64,000 bases of DNA from Bacteroidota bacterium (GTDB lineage Bacteria; Bacteroidota; Bacteroidia; Chitinophagales; Saprospiraceae). The stretch covers positions 18,325 through 82,324 of the forward strand of contig JAHEAQ010000009.1 of assembly GCA_024642705.1 (NCBI GenBank). Direction: 5' to 3'. Shown piece after piece: positions 56,309-64,000 of this stretch. Position 1 is the first letter of the stretch; each line of letters starts with the position of its first letter. The notes below the pieces were generated by a model, which worked only from the letters and a program-made list of their open reading frames with translations, did no database searches and had not been told where the DNA came from. A program made the translations under genes and the position numbers.

Positions 56309-57115
56309 ATGGCAATTAATCCTGAAGAAAATTACAAAGAAATAAATAAAGCTTCTTGGAATAAAAGAACCGAAATTCATTACCATTCTGAGTTTTATGA
56401 TAACAAATCATTTATTAAAGGAAAATCTTCTCTTAATTCCATTGAATTAGAACTCTTGGGAAATGTAAGTGGAAAATCAATCCTTCATTTACAATGCCAC
56501 TTTGGACAAGATACCATCTCACTTGCAAGATTAGGTGCAAATTGCACAGGTATAGATATATCTAATATTGCAATAGAAAAAGCTCACGAACTTTCAAAAA
56601 TTACAAACACAGAAGTTGAATTTATTTGTTGTGATTTATATGATTTGCCCAATCATTTGAATAAAAAATACGATATAGTTTTTTCGAGCTATGGAACAAT
56701 TGGTTGGTTGCCTGATATTGATAATTGGGCAAAAATTATTTCTCAATTTTTAAAACCTAAAGGAAATTTTGTTTTCGCAGAGTTTCATCCTTTTGTTTGG
56801 ATGCTTGATGATGATTTTACTCATATAAAGTATAGGTATTTCAATGATGGACCTATTGTAGAAAACGAGGTCAATACTTATGCAGAAAGAAGTGCGGAAC
56901 TAGATATGCAAAGTGTTTGCTGGAATCATAGTTTAAGTGAAGTCATTAATGCACTAATTTTAAATGGATTAGAAATTCAATCATTTTCGGAATTTGATTA
57001 TTCTCCTTATGACTGTTTTGCAAAGACGGAAGAATTCGAACCTGGTAAATTCAGAATCAAACCGTTCAAGAATAAGATTCCTATGGTTTATGCTATTTTA
57101 GCGGCGAAAAAATGA
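56309..57115 (+). CDS. Class I SAM-dependent methyltransferase
   Basis: Cytosolic methyltransferase of 268 aa. It starts with NKASWNKRTEIHYHSEFYD, typical of a Methyltransf_25/11-type subgroup. Motif I is ILHLQCHFGQDTISLARLG, the ribose-binding Asp follows in CTGIDIS, and IVFSSYGTIGWLPD is motif IV. The C-terminal cap includes EFHPFVWMLDDDFTH. The substrate is unknown; relatives are annotated only as methyltransferases. Starts with ATG, 56 bases after the TlpA gene. Confidence 0.78.
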   Translation: MAINPEENYKEINKASWNKRTEIHYHSEFYDNKSFIKGKSSLNSIELELLGNVSGKSILHLQCHFGQDTISLARLGANCTGIDISNIAIEKAHELSKITNTEVEFICCDLYDLPNHLNKKYDIVFSSYGTIGWLPDIDNWAKIISQFLKPKGNFVFAEFHPFVWMLDDDFTHIKYRYFNDGPIVENEVNTYAERSAELDMQSVCWNHSLSEVINALILNGLEIQSFSEFDYSPYDCFAKTEEFEPGKFRIKPFKNKIPMVYAILAAKK

Positions 57116-57238
57116 AGTTTTAATTCGAGCTTTATTAATATTTACATCTTGAATAATATTACATTTGATTTATTTCAAATTCATTTATTTCTTTTATTAC
57201 CAAATTTAAAGATCAATTAGTTTAAATAAAATACAACA

Positions 57239-57955
57239 TTGGACATAAACACAAGTCGGAATATTTTGGATAACTCGCATATAAATACAATTAACATAAA
57301 AATTAAATTGCATTTTAGTTATTTATTAATAGTAATTTTTATTGCTATTGGAAGTTCCAGTTTCGCGCAATCGGCAGACTTAAGAACCAATGAATTAAAT
57401 GAATGGGCTAACATTAAAATCAAGAAAAAAATAAATTCGGATTTTCAAATTTTTATAGCTCCTCAAATCAGATTTGAACAAAAAATCATCAAAAAATACT
57501 TGTTTGAAACTGGAGGAAGTTATGAACTTAATAAACATTTTGACGTAGGTTTCGGGTACAGATATTCTTTTGAAGAGAAAAAGAAAAATGACGAAAATGT
57601 GCACAGATTTGATCTTGACATTTCTGCCTCTACCAAATTTCATAGATTTAAACCTGAATTAAGAATTCAATTCAATACTGAAAAGGATGTTTTGGAAACT
57701 GAAAGATTCAATACATTAAGGTATAAAACGAGTTTAGATTATGATCCCAAGAAATCAATTTTAAAGCCCTTTATTGTAGGTGAACTATTTCAAAATCTAA
57801 ATGAAAATGAGTTAGAAAAATTTAGAATCGGTGCAGGATTGGAATTTAAAATTAACAAGCACAATTCAATAGATATCGCTTATTTACTTGACTATAATTT
57901 CACTAAAGAAAGAAACATTCATATTATTTCTATAGGTTACGATTTTGATTTTTAG
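57239..57955 (+). CDS. DUF2490 family outer-membrane beta-barrel-like protein
   Basis: Protein of 238 aa with a signal sequence ending GSSSFAQ and a C-terminal part built of alternating strands (for example HFDVGFGYRYSFEE, DLDISASTKFHRFKPELRIQF, SIDIAYLLDYNF) ending in aromatic DFDF, as expected for DUF2490 outer-membrane barrels. Function unknown. No ATG is available in frame: TTG at 57239 is the earliest, and TTG at 57308 would give a shorter signal peptide; I keep the longer form. Confidence 0.72.
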   Translation: MDINTSRNILDNSHINTINIKIKLHFSYLLIVIFIAIGSSSFAQSADLRTNELNEWANIKIKKKINSDFQIFIAPQIRFEQKIIKKYLFETGGSYELNKHFDVGFGYRYSFEEKKKNDENVHRFDLDISASTKFHRFKPELRIQFNTEKDVLETERFNTLRYKTSLDYDPKKSILKPFIVGELFQNLNENELEKFRIGAGLEFKINKHNSIDIAYLLDYNFTKERNIHIISIGYDFDF

Positions 57956-58023
57956 AAGGAAGAGTGCCTATATTTGTCTGTTATTAGAACTATGGAAATT
58001 GAACAAAATTAAACTTAATAAAT

Positions 58024-58449
58024 ATGCCAAAAATAACACCTTTTCATTTAGCTATTCCCGTATATAATTTAGAAAGAGCAAGAGCTTTCTATAGAGATGT
58101 TCTAAACTGTCCAGAAGGAAGAAGTTCAGATCAATGGGTTGATTTTGATTTATTTGGTCATCAATTGGTTATCCATCATAAAGAAGGTGAAGCAAATGCA
58201 AGCAAAGATTCTAATCCAGTAGACGGGCATGATGTACCAATTCCTCATTTTGGCGTTGTTTTAGAATGGGAGCAATGGGAACAGTTAGCTGACAAGTTGA
58301 AAAACTTAGAAATTCAATTTATTATAGAGCCTTATATTAGATTCTTAGGCAAACCTGGAGAACAAGCAACTATGTTTTTCCTGGATACGGAAGGGAATGC
58401 CCTAGAATTCAAAGCATTCAAAGATATAGGTCAACTTTTCGCGAAATAG
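58024..58449 (+). CDS. VOC family (glyoxalase-like) protein
   Basis: Protein of 141 aa with two beta-alpha-beta-beta-beta modules typical of the vicinal oxygen chelate fold. PFHLAIPVYNLERARAFYRDVL opens the first module (metal His8), PHFGVVLEWEQW the second, and FFLDTEGNALEFKAF holds the final metal-binding Glu. VOC members include glyoxalases and dioxygenases; the reaction cannot be chosen. It precedes the nitrilase gene by about 110 bases. Confidence 0.82.
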   Translation: MPKITPFHLAIPVYNLERARAFYRDVLNCPEGRSSDQWVDFDLFGHQLVIHHKEGEANASKDSNPVDGHDVPIPHFGVVLEWEQWEQLADKLKNLEIQFIIEPYIRFLGKPGEQATMFFLDTEGNALEFKAFKDIGQLFAK

Positions 58450-58560
58450 ATGGATATTTGAAAGTAAGAAATATCTCCCTATTTAAAATGATTGAATAAT
58501 TTTCTTCAAATTTATCTTAAAGATTAAATATTTTGCATTTCCATCTTCATAAACTATACA

Positions 58561-59517
58561 ATGGAAAATATTATTAAAATTGCTTTAGCACAAATAGCAC
58601 CTGTGTGGCTTAATAAAACTGCTACGATTGAAAAAATCATTGATTATATTAATAAAGGGGGGAAAGAAAAAGCAGATCTTATAGTTTTTGGTGAGGCTTT
58701 ATTACCTGGTTATCCCTTTTGGATCTCCTTGACAAATGGTGCTGATTTTAATTCTACCGTTCAAAAAGAAATTCACGCTCATTATATAAGAAATGCTGTT
58801 CAAATTGAAGCAGGAGATCTTAATACTATTTGTAAAGCAGCAAGAGAAAATAAAATAGCAATATATCTGGGAACTATTGAAAGAGCACAAAATCGAGGAA
58901 GTCATAGTTTATATTGTTCATTGGTTTATATCAATAAAGAAGGAATTATTAAATCTGTTCACAGAAAACTTCAACCAACTTATGAGGAAAGATTGACTTG
59001 GTCTCCCGGAGATGGCAATGGATTACAAGTACATTCTTTGAAACAATTTACTCTCGGAGGACTTAATTGTTGGGAGAATTGGATGCCATTATCAAGAACT
59101 GCACTTTATGCAATGGGTGAAAATTTGCACATAGCAGTTTGGCCCGGAGCATACAGAAACACAATAGATCTGACTCGATTTATAGCCGAAGAAGGGAGAT
59201 CATTTTCAGTTGGGTGTTCTGGTTTAATGCGCAAAGAAGATTTCCCTAAAAACACACCTCATTTGGAGCTCATTCTCGATAATGCTCCAGATATTTTGTC
59301 GGACGGAGGTTCTTGTATTGCAGGTCCTGATGGGAAATGGATTTGCGAACCAATAATCAATAAAGAAGTTTTGATTGTAGAAGAATTAGATTTTAATAGA
59401 GTTCTAGAAGAAAGACAAAACTTTGATATTCCTGGCCATTATTCAAGACCTGATGTTACCCAATTAATTGTGAATAGAGAACGCCAATCTCTTGTGAAAT
59501 TTAAAAATGAAGAATAA
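58561..59517 (+). CDS. Nitrilase-type carbon-nitrogen hydrolase
   Basis: Protein of 318 aa of the nitrilase superfamily, branch 1. The catalytic triad is visible: Glu45 in VFGEALLPGYPFW, Lys136 in HRKLQPTYEE, Cys170 in LNCWENWMP. The surrounding sequence, and RTALYAMGENLHIAVWPG, resembles true nitrilases (nitrile to acid plus ammonia) rather than amidases. Cytosolic, forms helical oligomers in relatives. Starts at ATG. It has a VOC gene before and an SRPBCC gene after on the same strand. Confidence 0.88.
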   Translation: MENIIKIALAQIAPVWLNKTATIEKIIDYINKGGKEKADLIVFGEALLPGYPFWISLTNGADFNSTVQKEIHAHYIRNAVQIEAGDLNTICKAARENKIAIYLGTIERAQNRGSHSLYCSLVYINKEGIIKSVHRKLQPTYEERLTWSPGDGNGLQVHSLKQFTLGGLNCWENWMPLSRTALYAMGENLHIAVWPGAYRNTIDLTRFIAEEGRSFSVGCSGLMRKEDFPKNTPHLELILDNAPDILSDGGSCIAGPDGKWICEPIINKEVLIVEELDFNRVLEERQNFDIPGHYSRPDVTQLIVNRERQSLVKFKNEE

Positions 59518-59581
59518 TATTGATTCTAAATTTTAAAAAAATAATTATATTAATTGATTTTCAATTGCAAACTTATGCCGT

Positions 59582-60022
59582 ATGGTGGATATTTTAACAG
59601 AAATACTTATTAAAGCGCCTTTAATCAAAGTAGCTGAATATGCTTCGGATCCTGATAATGCGCCTGAATGGTATGATAATATCAAATCTGCAGAATGGCG
59701 CACTGAAAAGCCGTTGAGGATTGGTTCACAAATTGCTTTCATTGCTCATTTTCTAGGAAAAGAATTGGCATATACTTATGAAATTATCGAATTACAGCCT
59801 AATAAAAAATTGGTCATGAAAACTGCTCAAGGACCTTTTCCGATGGAAACTATTTATACATGGAAAGCAATTGATGATCACACCACAGTAATGAATCTAA
59901 GAAACAAGGGAATTCCTACTGGATTTTCAAAGTTATTTGCTCCTCTAATGGGAATTATGATGAAGAAAGCCAATAATAAAGATCTTAAAAAAATTAAACA
60001 CATTTTAGAGGCTAAATTCTAA
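59582..60022 (+). CDS. SRPBCC family protein
   Basis: Protein of 146 aa with a START/Bet v 1-like (SRPBCC) fold: [33 protein letters not shown] begins with strand, helix and the common W, and the C-terminal long helix is [24 protein letters not shown]. Members bind hydrophobic ligands. The ATG is preceded by 64 bases after the nitrilase gene. Its ligand is unknown. Confidence 0.78.
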   Translation: MVDILTEILIKAPLIKVAEYASDPDNAPEWYDNIKSAEWRTEKPLRIGSQIAFIAHFLGKELAYTYEIIELQPNKKLVMKTAQGPFPMETIYTWKAIDDHTTVMNLRNKGIPTGFSKLFAPLMGIMMKKANNKDLKKIKHILEAKF

Positions 60023-60048
60023 TTTTTAAAATTTAGTCGCAAATTCAA

Positions 60049-60651
60049 TTATGGAAGATTTTTATTCAATTCATCTTGTAGTTTTCTCATGAGAACTTGC
60101 TCTTTTTCTAAAGTTTTTTGCTTGAAAGCATCAAATTCCGCTCTTGTGTCTTCTAATGACTTTTTTGCTTTTGATGTTATGGCAAAGCTTGCTCTGTGCC
60201 TTGAAGCGAAAATAATAAGTGCTATTCCAAGACCAATGATAGTCAATAAAACCAGCGTATTGTAAACAGCTTTACTAATTAACAGCCCAAACAATGACAT
60301 GCCATTGTTTTTTGCTTTCAAATTGGTCAATTCAATCTTAAGTTGACTTAACTGCGAATTTAATGAATCAATATTTATTTCGTGAGTCCTAATTGCAAAA
60401 TTTAGGTCTTCAATTTCTTTAATTGAAATTTGAATACTATCCGTAATATTGCTAAAAAACTTGTCTAAATAATCCTTTTTAACCACTTTATTGTCAAGAT
60501 AATTGCTTGATTTACTCAACAAAAAATCATATTGATTCTTAATGCTTCCTCCATTCAAAGAACTCGAATTTGAATTCGCACCTTGGGCCATCATTGTCCA
60601 AGTAGACAATAAAAAGAATAGATAAATTGATAATTTAAGTTTGTTTCTCAT
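60049..60651 (-). CDS. Exported coiled-coil membrane protein, unknown
   Basis: Protein of 200 aa: signal peptide (LKLSIYLFFLLSTWTMMAQG), a low-complexity Ser/Asn stretch, a coiled-coil region (about 60-115; IEDLNFAIRTHEINIDSLNSQLSQLKIELTNLKAKN), one membrane helix (VYNTLVLLTIIGLGIALIIFA, about 128-148) and a second charged helix (KKSLEDTRAEFDAFKQKTLEKEQ). I do not recognise the family; it could link periplasm and cytoplasm. It converges on the SRPBCC gene. Confidence 0.6.
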   Translation of the reverse strand: MRNKLKLSIYLFFLLSTWTMMAQGANSNSSSLNGGSIKNQYDFLLSKSSNYLDNKVVKKDYLDKFFSNITDSIQISIKEIEDLNFAIRTHEINIDSLNSQLSQLKIELTNLKAKNNGMSLFGLLISKAVYNTLVLLTIIGLGIALIIFASRHRASFAITSKAKKSLEDTRAEFDAFKQKTLEKEQVLMRKLQDELNKNLP

Positions 60652-60838
60652 TATTTATTTTCTATTTCCTAATGTAATACAATCTTTATTCCACATTTTA
60701 ACATATGTCTAAAATATGTCATTTTATATGCCCAGCTAAAAAAAACGTCACTTAACATTTCCAGTATTACATTATAATGTGCCATGGCGACTTTTTCATG
60801 AACACATTTCAACAAGGGTGTAAAACAAATTGCGCAAA

Positions 60839-60989
60839 ATCTAATTTAGAGGCTATCAATATTTGGGATAAAAAGTATTGTACGCCATGACCCAAAAATA
60901 AAGCCACCCATTTACTCTGAAATATTAATACAATTTTTACTGCTGACATACAGGGTGCTGACATTCATCGTAAGGATCGTCATTACAAA
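60839..60989 (+). repeat. Direct repeat copy A (about 150 bp)
   Basis: Imperfect copy of 61451-61603. Shared core blocks include GCTATCAATATTT, CCATGACCCAAAAAT, CTGAAATATTAATACAATTT and GGATCGTCA. By eye about 80% of positions match. Confidence 0.8.
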
Positions 60990-61372
60990 TTGCTAAGTCA
61001 ACCTGAGTATTTAAAATTCTAGTTACTAAAAGAAATATCCATTTAGGATGCGTTTTTCAACAGCATAAGGAGTTAAAGTCGCAGAAAATCGGGAATCCTT
61101 GGACAGATTTTCCGATTTTAATTCCTGGTTTTCCTTGTGAAAGTATTTTAATAGGATTGAAAGGATTCATGCTCAAAAGAATAATTTCGATGCTGTAAAC
61201 AAGGAAAAATGCCTTTGAAAAACTGAGTTTTTTGTTTCGTTTTTTGCTCACTCAAAAAATGAAAACATTTAGTAACTACTAAGTTAGATGATTTATGGGT
61301 GTTTAATAAATAATTTTGTCATCATTTTTTGGTCAAAAATGCCTCCAAAATAAGATTCTTGAGTAATTCCTT

Positions 61373-61393
61373 GCCCTAGGTTGAACCTAGGGC
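61373..61393. repeat. REP-like palindrome
   Basis: GCCCTAGGTT-G-AACCTAGGGC is a 10-bp perfect inverted repeat around one base, followed closely by AGCCCTTT. It resembles the repetitive extragenic palindromes of many Bacteroidota. Confidence 0.6.
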
Positions 61394-61450
61394 TATAGCT
61401 ATTGCAGCCCTTTAAACTTATCTGCTCGCGTTTTACACATATTACACAAT

Positions 61451-61603
61451 ATCTAATTTAGATGCTATCAATATTTCGGATAAAAAGCCTCGCACACCAT
61501 GACCCAAAAATGAAGCCACCTATTTACCCTGAAATATTAATACAATTTTTAATACTGACTTTTTCATGGTCCTGACATTAATCGTCAGGATCGTCAATAC
61601 AAA
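61451..61603 (+). repeat. Direct repeat copy B (about 150 bp)
   Basis: Partner of 60839-60989, in the same orientation with 461 bases between the two copies. In this copy the end reads ATCGTCAGGATCGTCA, a 7-bp tandem pair. Confidence 0.8.
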
Positions 61604-61695
61604 AAGTGCAATTTGTTTTACACACATTTCCAAAAAATTGGATAGCAAATAAAATTATATAATATACTTTAGCATTTATATTCAAAATATTAAAC

Positions 61696-62766
61696 TTGAA
61701 AAATTCTAAAATCTTAATTCTAGGTGCAGGTTTATCAGGGCTCGCAACTGCTTACTATTTAGAAAGAAATGGTTTTAAATCTACAATTCTGGAGACTCGA
61801 AACAGACTTGGCGGAAGGATTCATACCATTTACAAAAAGGATGAAGCACCTGTAGAATTAGGTGCAACTTGGATGGGTAAAAAACACACCCACCTGATCC
61901 ATCTTTTATCTAATTTGAAAATTGAATCATTCATCCAAGAACTTGGAAAAAAAGCAATATACGAACCAATTTCAACCAGCCCTCCGCAAATGGTAGAACT
62001 TCCTAGTAATGAAGATCCAAGTTTTAGAATAGCTAACGGTAGTTCCTCATTAATAAATTCATTAGCAAACCATTTGACTTCCAGCGAAATTATATTAAAT
62101 GCTAAAGTTATTTCTATAAAATCTAAAAACGGAATTATTGAAGTTAATACAATGAGTGAATCATTTGACGCTGATTTTGTAGTGAGCACTTTACCTCCGA
62201 ACTTGTTAATTAATACCATTGAATTTATTCCAAGTTTGCCAAAAGAATTAATTCAAATTGCTAAAAATACGCACACCTGGATGGGGGAATCTATAAAAAT
62301 TTGCTTAACGTTTGACTTTCCTTTTTGGCGAAAAAATTCAAGCGGAACCATGTTTAGCAATGTGGGACCTATTTCAGAACTCTATGATCATTCCAATGCT
62401 GAAGATTCCTATTATGCATTAAAAGGATTCATGAATGGCAGTTTTTATGGTGCAACTCCAAATGAAAGACAAAACTTTGTTTTAGATCAATTATCAAAAT
62501 ACTATGGGGATGAGGTGAAATCTTTTAGAAATTATCATGAATGCGTTTGGAGACTTAAAAGTCCGACATTTTACCCATATGATGGGTATATTTTACCACA
62601 TCAAAACAATGGAAATCCAATCTATATGAAAGATTATATGGAAGGAAAATTTTTTATTTCAGGTTCTGAAACGGCGCCAAGTTTTCCAGGATACATGGAT
62701 GGTGCTGTTGAAAGTGCATCCATTGTTGCACAAAAAATAATAAATTTGAATTCTAAAATGAATTAA
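61696..62766 (+). CDS. Flavin amine oxidase-like FAD oxidoreductase
   Basis: FAD-binding protein of 356 aa in the amine oxidase superfamily. The N-terminal fold is ILGAGLSGLATAYYLERNG with LETRNRLGGRIHT immediately after (both diagnostic), VELGATWMG as the third motif and FFISGSETAPSFPGYMDGAVESA near the C-terminus. It is shorter than typical monoamine oxidases (about 450 aa), suggesting a reduced substrate domain. Cytosolic. The start is a TTG at 61696; no ATG precedes the fold. It ends 10 bases from the convergent gene. Confidence 0.82.
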   Translation: MKNSKILILGAGLSGLATAYYLERNGFKSTILETRNRLGGRIHTIYKKDEAPVELGATWMGKKHTHLIHLLSNLKIESFIQELGKKAIYEPISTSPPQMVELPSNEDPSFRIANGSSSLINSLANHLTSSEIILNAKVISIKSKNGIIEVNTMSESFDADFVVSTLPPNLLINTIEFIPSLPKELIQIAKNTHTWMGESIKICLTFDFPFWRKNSSGTMFSNVGPISELYDHSNAEDSYYALKGFMNGSFYGATPNERQNFVLDQLSKYYGDEVKSFRNYHECVWRLKSPTFYPYDGYILPHQNNGNPIYMKDYMEGKFFISGSETAPSFPGYMDGAVESASIVAQKIINLNSKMN

Positions 62767-62776
62767 AAACTGTGCA

Positions 62777-63748
62777 CTATTTTACGCCATTCCAAATATC
62801 TAAATAAATTTTCCAATCCTGTCCCACTTTTTTCCAGACAATAACATATTTGCCTTTCCAAGAAGTTTCTGAACCATTTGCGAGAAGAGTTTTTCCTTCA
62901 TAATATCCATAATCATAAGCGTAATCTCCAAGAAATCTAATTTCAACGGGAGTAATTTTGTGCTCTAAAATTTTAGTACCGTTCTTAATAGACCATCGTT
63001 CTTTGATTGCATTCCTCCCGATGATTATATCTGAATTGGTAGGAAAAATCTTAGCATCATTTGTATATGAATTGGCTAAAGTTTCGAAATCACTATTGAT
63101 GTAACTTTGTGAAAAGAGCTCAATATTTCTCAAAATCTTATTTTTTTCAGCCTTATTGGTTGAATAATTAGATTTAATGCATTCTATTTTCCAAGTTGGT
63201 TGAGAAATCGTTTCTGTTTCATTAACCCACTCTCCTATCCAATTGAAACCATTTTCATTAATATCAGTAAAACTTATTTTATAAAATCCATCTAAACCAT
63301 TGGGAGCTTTTTGTGCATTGTATAAAATTATGTCTCCATTTGAATTTTTACCACCTGCCCATGCTCTCAAAATTGGCGAAGGAGCTGCAGAGCTATAATA
63401 ATGTACAAACCATTTGCTGCTATCGGGAATATACTGTCGAATGCTACCTGAGTTTGAACCATCTTCTTTTAATGTTTCGTCTTGAACTGCATTTCCGTTC
63501 ATTATATATTTGAATCGCCAAATCATATTTACGGGTTCAGCCCAAGTTAAATCAGCATTAAGTGTCGATGATTTGCAATTGCATTCTCCAATTAAACGTG
63601 CAAAATCCAAAATTTCTGGAGGTGCATCAGGATTGGGCAATCCAAATGGATGATCTGAAGAAGGTTCAAATTCAAAAAAGGTACTTTGCCCATATGAAAT
63701 TATGGAAAAATAGACAGAAAAGAAGCTTATGAAAATGAACTTGGTCAT
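62777..63748 (-). CDS. Secreted protein with C-terminal SnoaL/DUF4440-like domain
   Basis: Exported protein of about 323 aa. The frame is open to 63787 through a TTG, but the ATG at 63748 starts a clear signal peptide (KFIFISFFSVYFSIISYGQ). Residues about 25-190 form an unrecognised domain with LTWAEPVNMIWRFKY, AWAGGKNSNGDIILYNAQ and GFNWIGEW. The last 120 residues look like an NTF2-like SnoaL/DUF4440 fold (IELFSQSYINSDFETLANSYTNDAKIFP ... YVIVWKKVGQDWKIYLDIWN). Function unknown; possibly a periplasmic binding or isomerase-like protein. Confidence 0.7.
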   Translation of the reverse strand: MTKFIFISFFSVYFSIISYGQSTFFEFEPSSDHPFGLPNPDAPPEILDFARLIGECNCKSSTLNADLTWAEPVNMIWRFKYIMNGNAVQDETLKEDGSNSGSIRQYIPDSSKWFVHYYSSAAPSPILRAWAGGKNSNGDIILYNAQKAPNGLDGFYKISFTDINENGFNWIGEWVNETETISQPTWKIECIKSNYSTNKAEKNKILRNIELFSQSYINSDFETLANSYTNDAKIFPTNSDIIIGRNAIKERWSIKNGTKILEHKITPVEIRFLGDYAYDYGYYEGKTLLANGSETSWKGKYVIVWKKVGQDWKIYLDIWNGVK

Positions 63749-63804
63749 ATTTTTACTTTTTACACTTTCTAGGTATTCTAATTTCAACGATTCAAATGCA
63801 TTAA

Positions 63805-63836
63805 TTGTATGGTCTTTTATTAAATAATTATCTTTG
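63805..63836 (+). promoter_or_regulatory. Consensus promoter, possibly leaderless
   Basis: TTG at 63805-63807, 21-base spacer, TATCTTTG at 63829-63836 match the Bacteroidota consensus. The next ATG (63842) is only 5 bases after the -7 box, so transcription would begin at or within a few bases of the start codon. Confidence 0.6.
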
Positions 63837-63841
63837 CACCT

Positions 63842-64000
63842 ATGAATATTTCTTCCAACTTCGATAAAAATGCTCTCAAAAAAATCAGATATGTTTTTTT
63901 GCTGTATTTGTTCAGCACATTAGTGCCTTCCATCATTTTAATCGTTGCATCCATCTCCAATGCAAACTTTATCCATCTGGGTGCCGGTGAAATTATGTTA
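63842..64000 (+). CDS. Partial gene running off the window end
   Basis: An ATG at 63842 opens a frame without stop through the last base (53 codons). The peptide starts MNISSNFDKNALKKIRYVF and continues into a hydrophobic segment (LLYLFSTLVPSIILIVASIS), then NANFIHLGAGEIML, so an N-terminal cytoplasmic tail followed by a membrane helix is predicted. The family cannot be recognised from this fragment. A consensus promoter sits directly ahead, which supports the start. Confidence 0.6.
   Translation, partial: MNISSNFDKNALKKIRYVFLLYLFSTLVPSIILIVASISNANFIHLGAGEIML

Larger units (their letters stand above)
60818..61623. mobile_element. Candidate 806-bp non-autonomous element with 16-bp TIRs
   Basis: GTGTAAAACAAATTGC at 60818-60833 is repeated as its perfect reverse complement at 61608-61623. 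No transposase frame is enclosed. A shared ACACATTTC flanks both sides (60802-60810 and 61622-61630), which partly resembles a target-site duplication but overlaps the right repeat. The element type is unresolved. Confidence 0.45.
60652..61695. other. Repeat-rich noncoding island
   Basis: About 1 kb without a convincing gene. It contains an 806-bp segment with perfect 16-bp terminal inverted repeats, two 150-bp direct repeats, a REP-like palindrome and an outer 11-bp inverted repeat (60670-60680 with 60764-60774). A 64-codon minus-strand frame at 61057-61251 is not convincing. Likely a mobile element remnant or noncoding repeat family. Confidence 0.55.

Noticed and set aside
61057-61251. 64-codon minus-strand frame in the repeat island
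   Set aside because: No family recognised and low codon plausibility; it lies between the direct repeats and is probably noncoding.
61830-62219. 129-codon minus-strand frame
   Set aside because: Antisense to the flavin oxidoreductase gene, whose motifs are clear.

Overview
The window is AT-rich (about one third G+C by eye) chromosomal DNA from a member of the Bacteroidota, most likely a Saprospira- or Chitinophaga-like lineage. The evidence is a GldC gliding protein, a secreted protein with a type IX secretion (T9SS) type A C-terminal sorting domain, Bacteroidota-typical families (DUF6090, DUF3822, DUF5106-TlpA, a very large alpha-2-macroglobulin lipoprotein, FG-GAP/UnbV proteins) and TTG/TAnnTTTG promoters. 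TTG is a frequent start codon. No rRNA, CRISPR array, phage or recognisable transposase gene was seen.

Layout. 0-6.3 kb: DUF885 metallopeptidase, aldo/keto reductase, NhaC antiporter, TIGR04076 protein, PepSY membrane protein, first DUF6090 protein. 6.5-6.8 kb: tRNA-His with a strong terminator. 6.9-13.6 kb: GT39-like glycosyltransferase, FG-GAP/UnbV T9SS protein, methyltransferase, 3-oxoacid CoA-transferase subunits A and B. 13.9-17.1 kb: S24-type repressor coupled to a 75-aa protein, GldC, TraB/GumN protein, Lrp regulator. 17.3-20.8 kb: a minus-strand run ccmB - ccsA/ccmC - ccmD - glutamate dehydrogenase. 20.9-31.3 kb: cell-wall amidase, LuxE-like protein, lipoprotein, 956-aa BNR/sortilin-like protein, YjjG nucleotidase, lipoprotein FAD oxidoreductase, a tiny 41-aa ORF with a membrane protein, second DUF6090 protein. 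31.6-37.7 kb: pyrR-pyrB, a 946-aa secreted coiled-coil protein, DUF5106/TlpA protein. 38-47.4 kb: argS-glnS, rsmD-DUF3822-pilin-like operon, tsaD-hydrolase, an unknown protein, DUF697-SHOCT protein, SET protein. 47.4-53.3 kb: alpha-2-macroglobulin lipoprotein. 53.6-60.7 kb: lgt, second DUF5106/TlpA lipoprotein, methyltransferase, DUF2490, VOC, nitrilase, SRPBCC, coiled-coil membrane protein. 60.7-61.7 kb: a repeat-rich noncoding island. 61.7-64 kb: flavin amine oxidase-like enzyme, SnoaL-like secreted protein, and a gene cut by the window edge.

Most of the window is housekeeping plus envelope biology: translation (argS, glnS, tsaD, rsmD, tRNA-His), pyrimidine synthesis, cytochrome c maturation, lipoprotein processing (lgt) and many lipoproteins. 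I did not find a convincing new multi-gene system. The best leads are the 806-bp island with 16-bp perfect terminal inverted repeats and internal 150-bp direct repeats, a 50-nt perfect palindrome used as a terminator, and several conserved enzymes with replaced key residues (RsmD, alpha-2-macroglobulin, aldo/keto reductase, tRNA-His acceptor stem).
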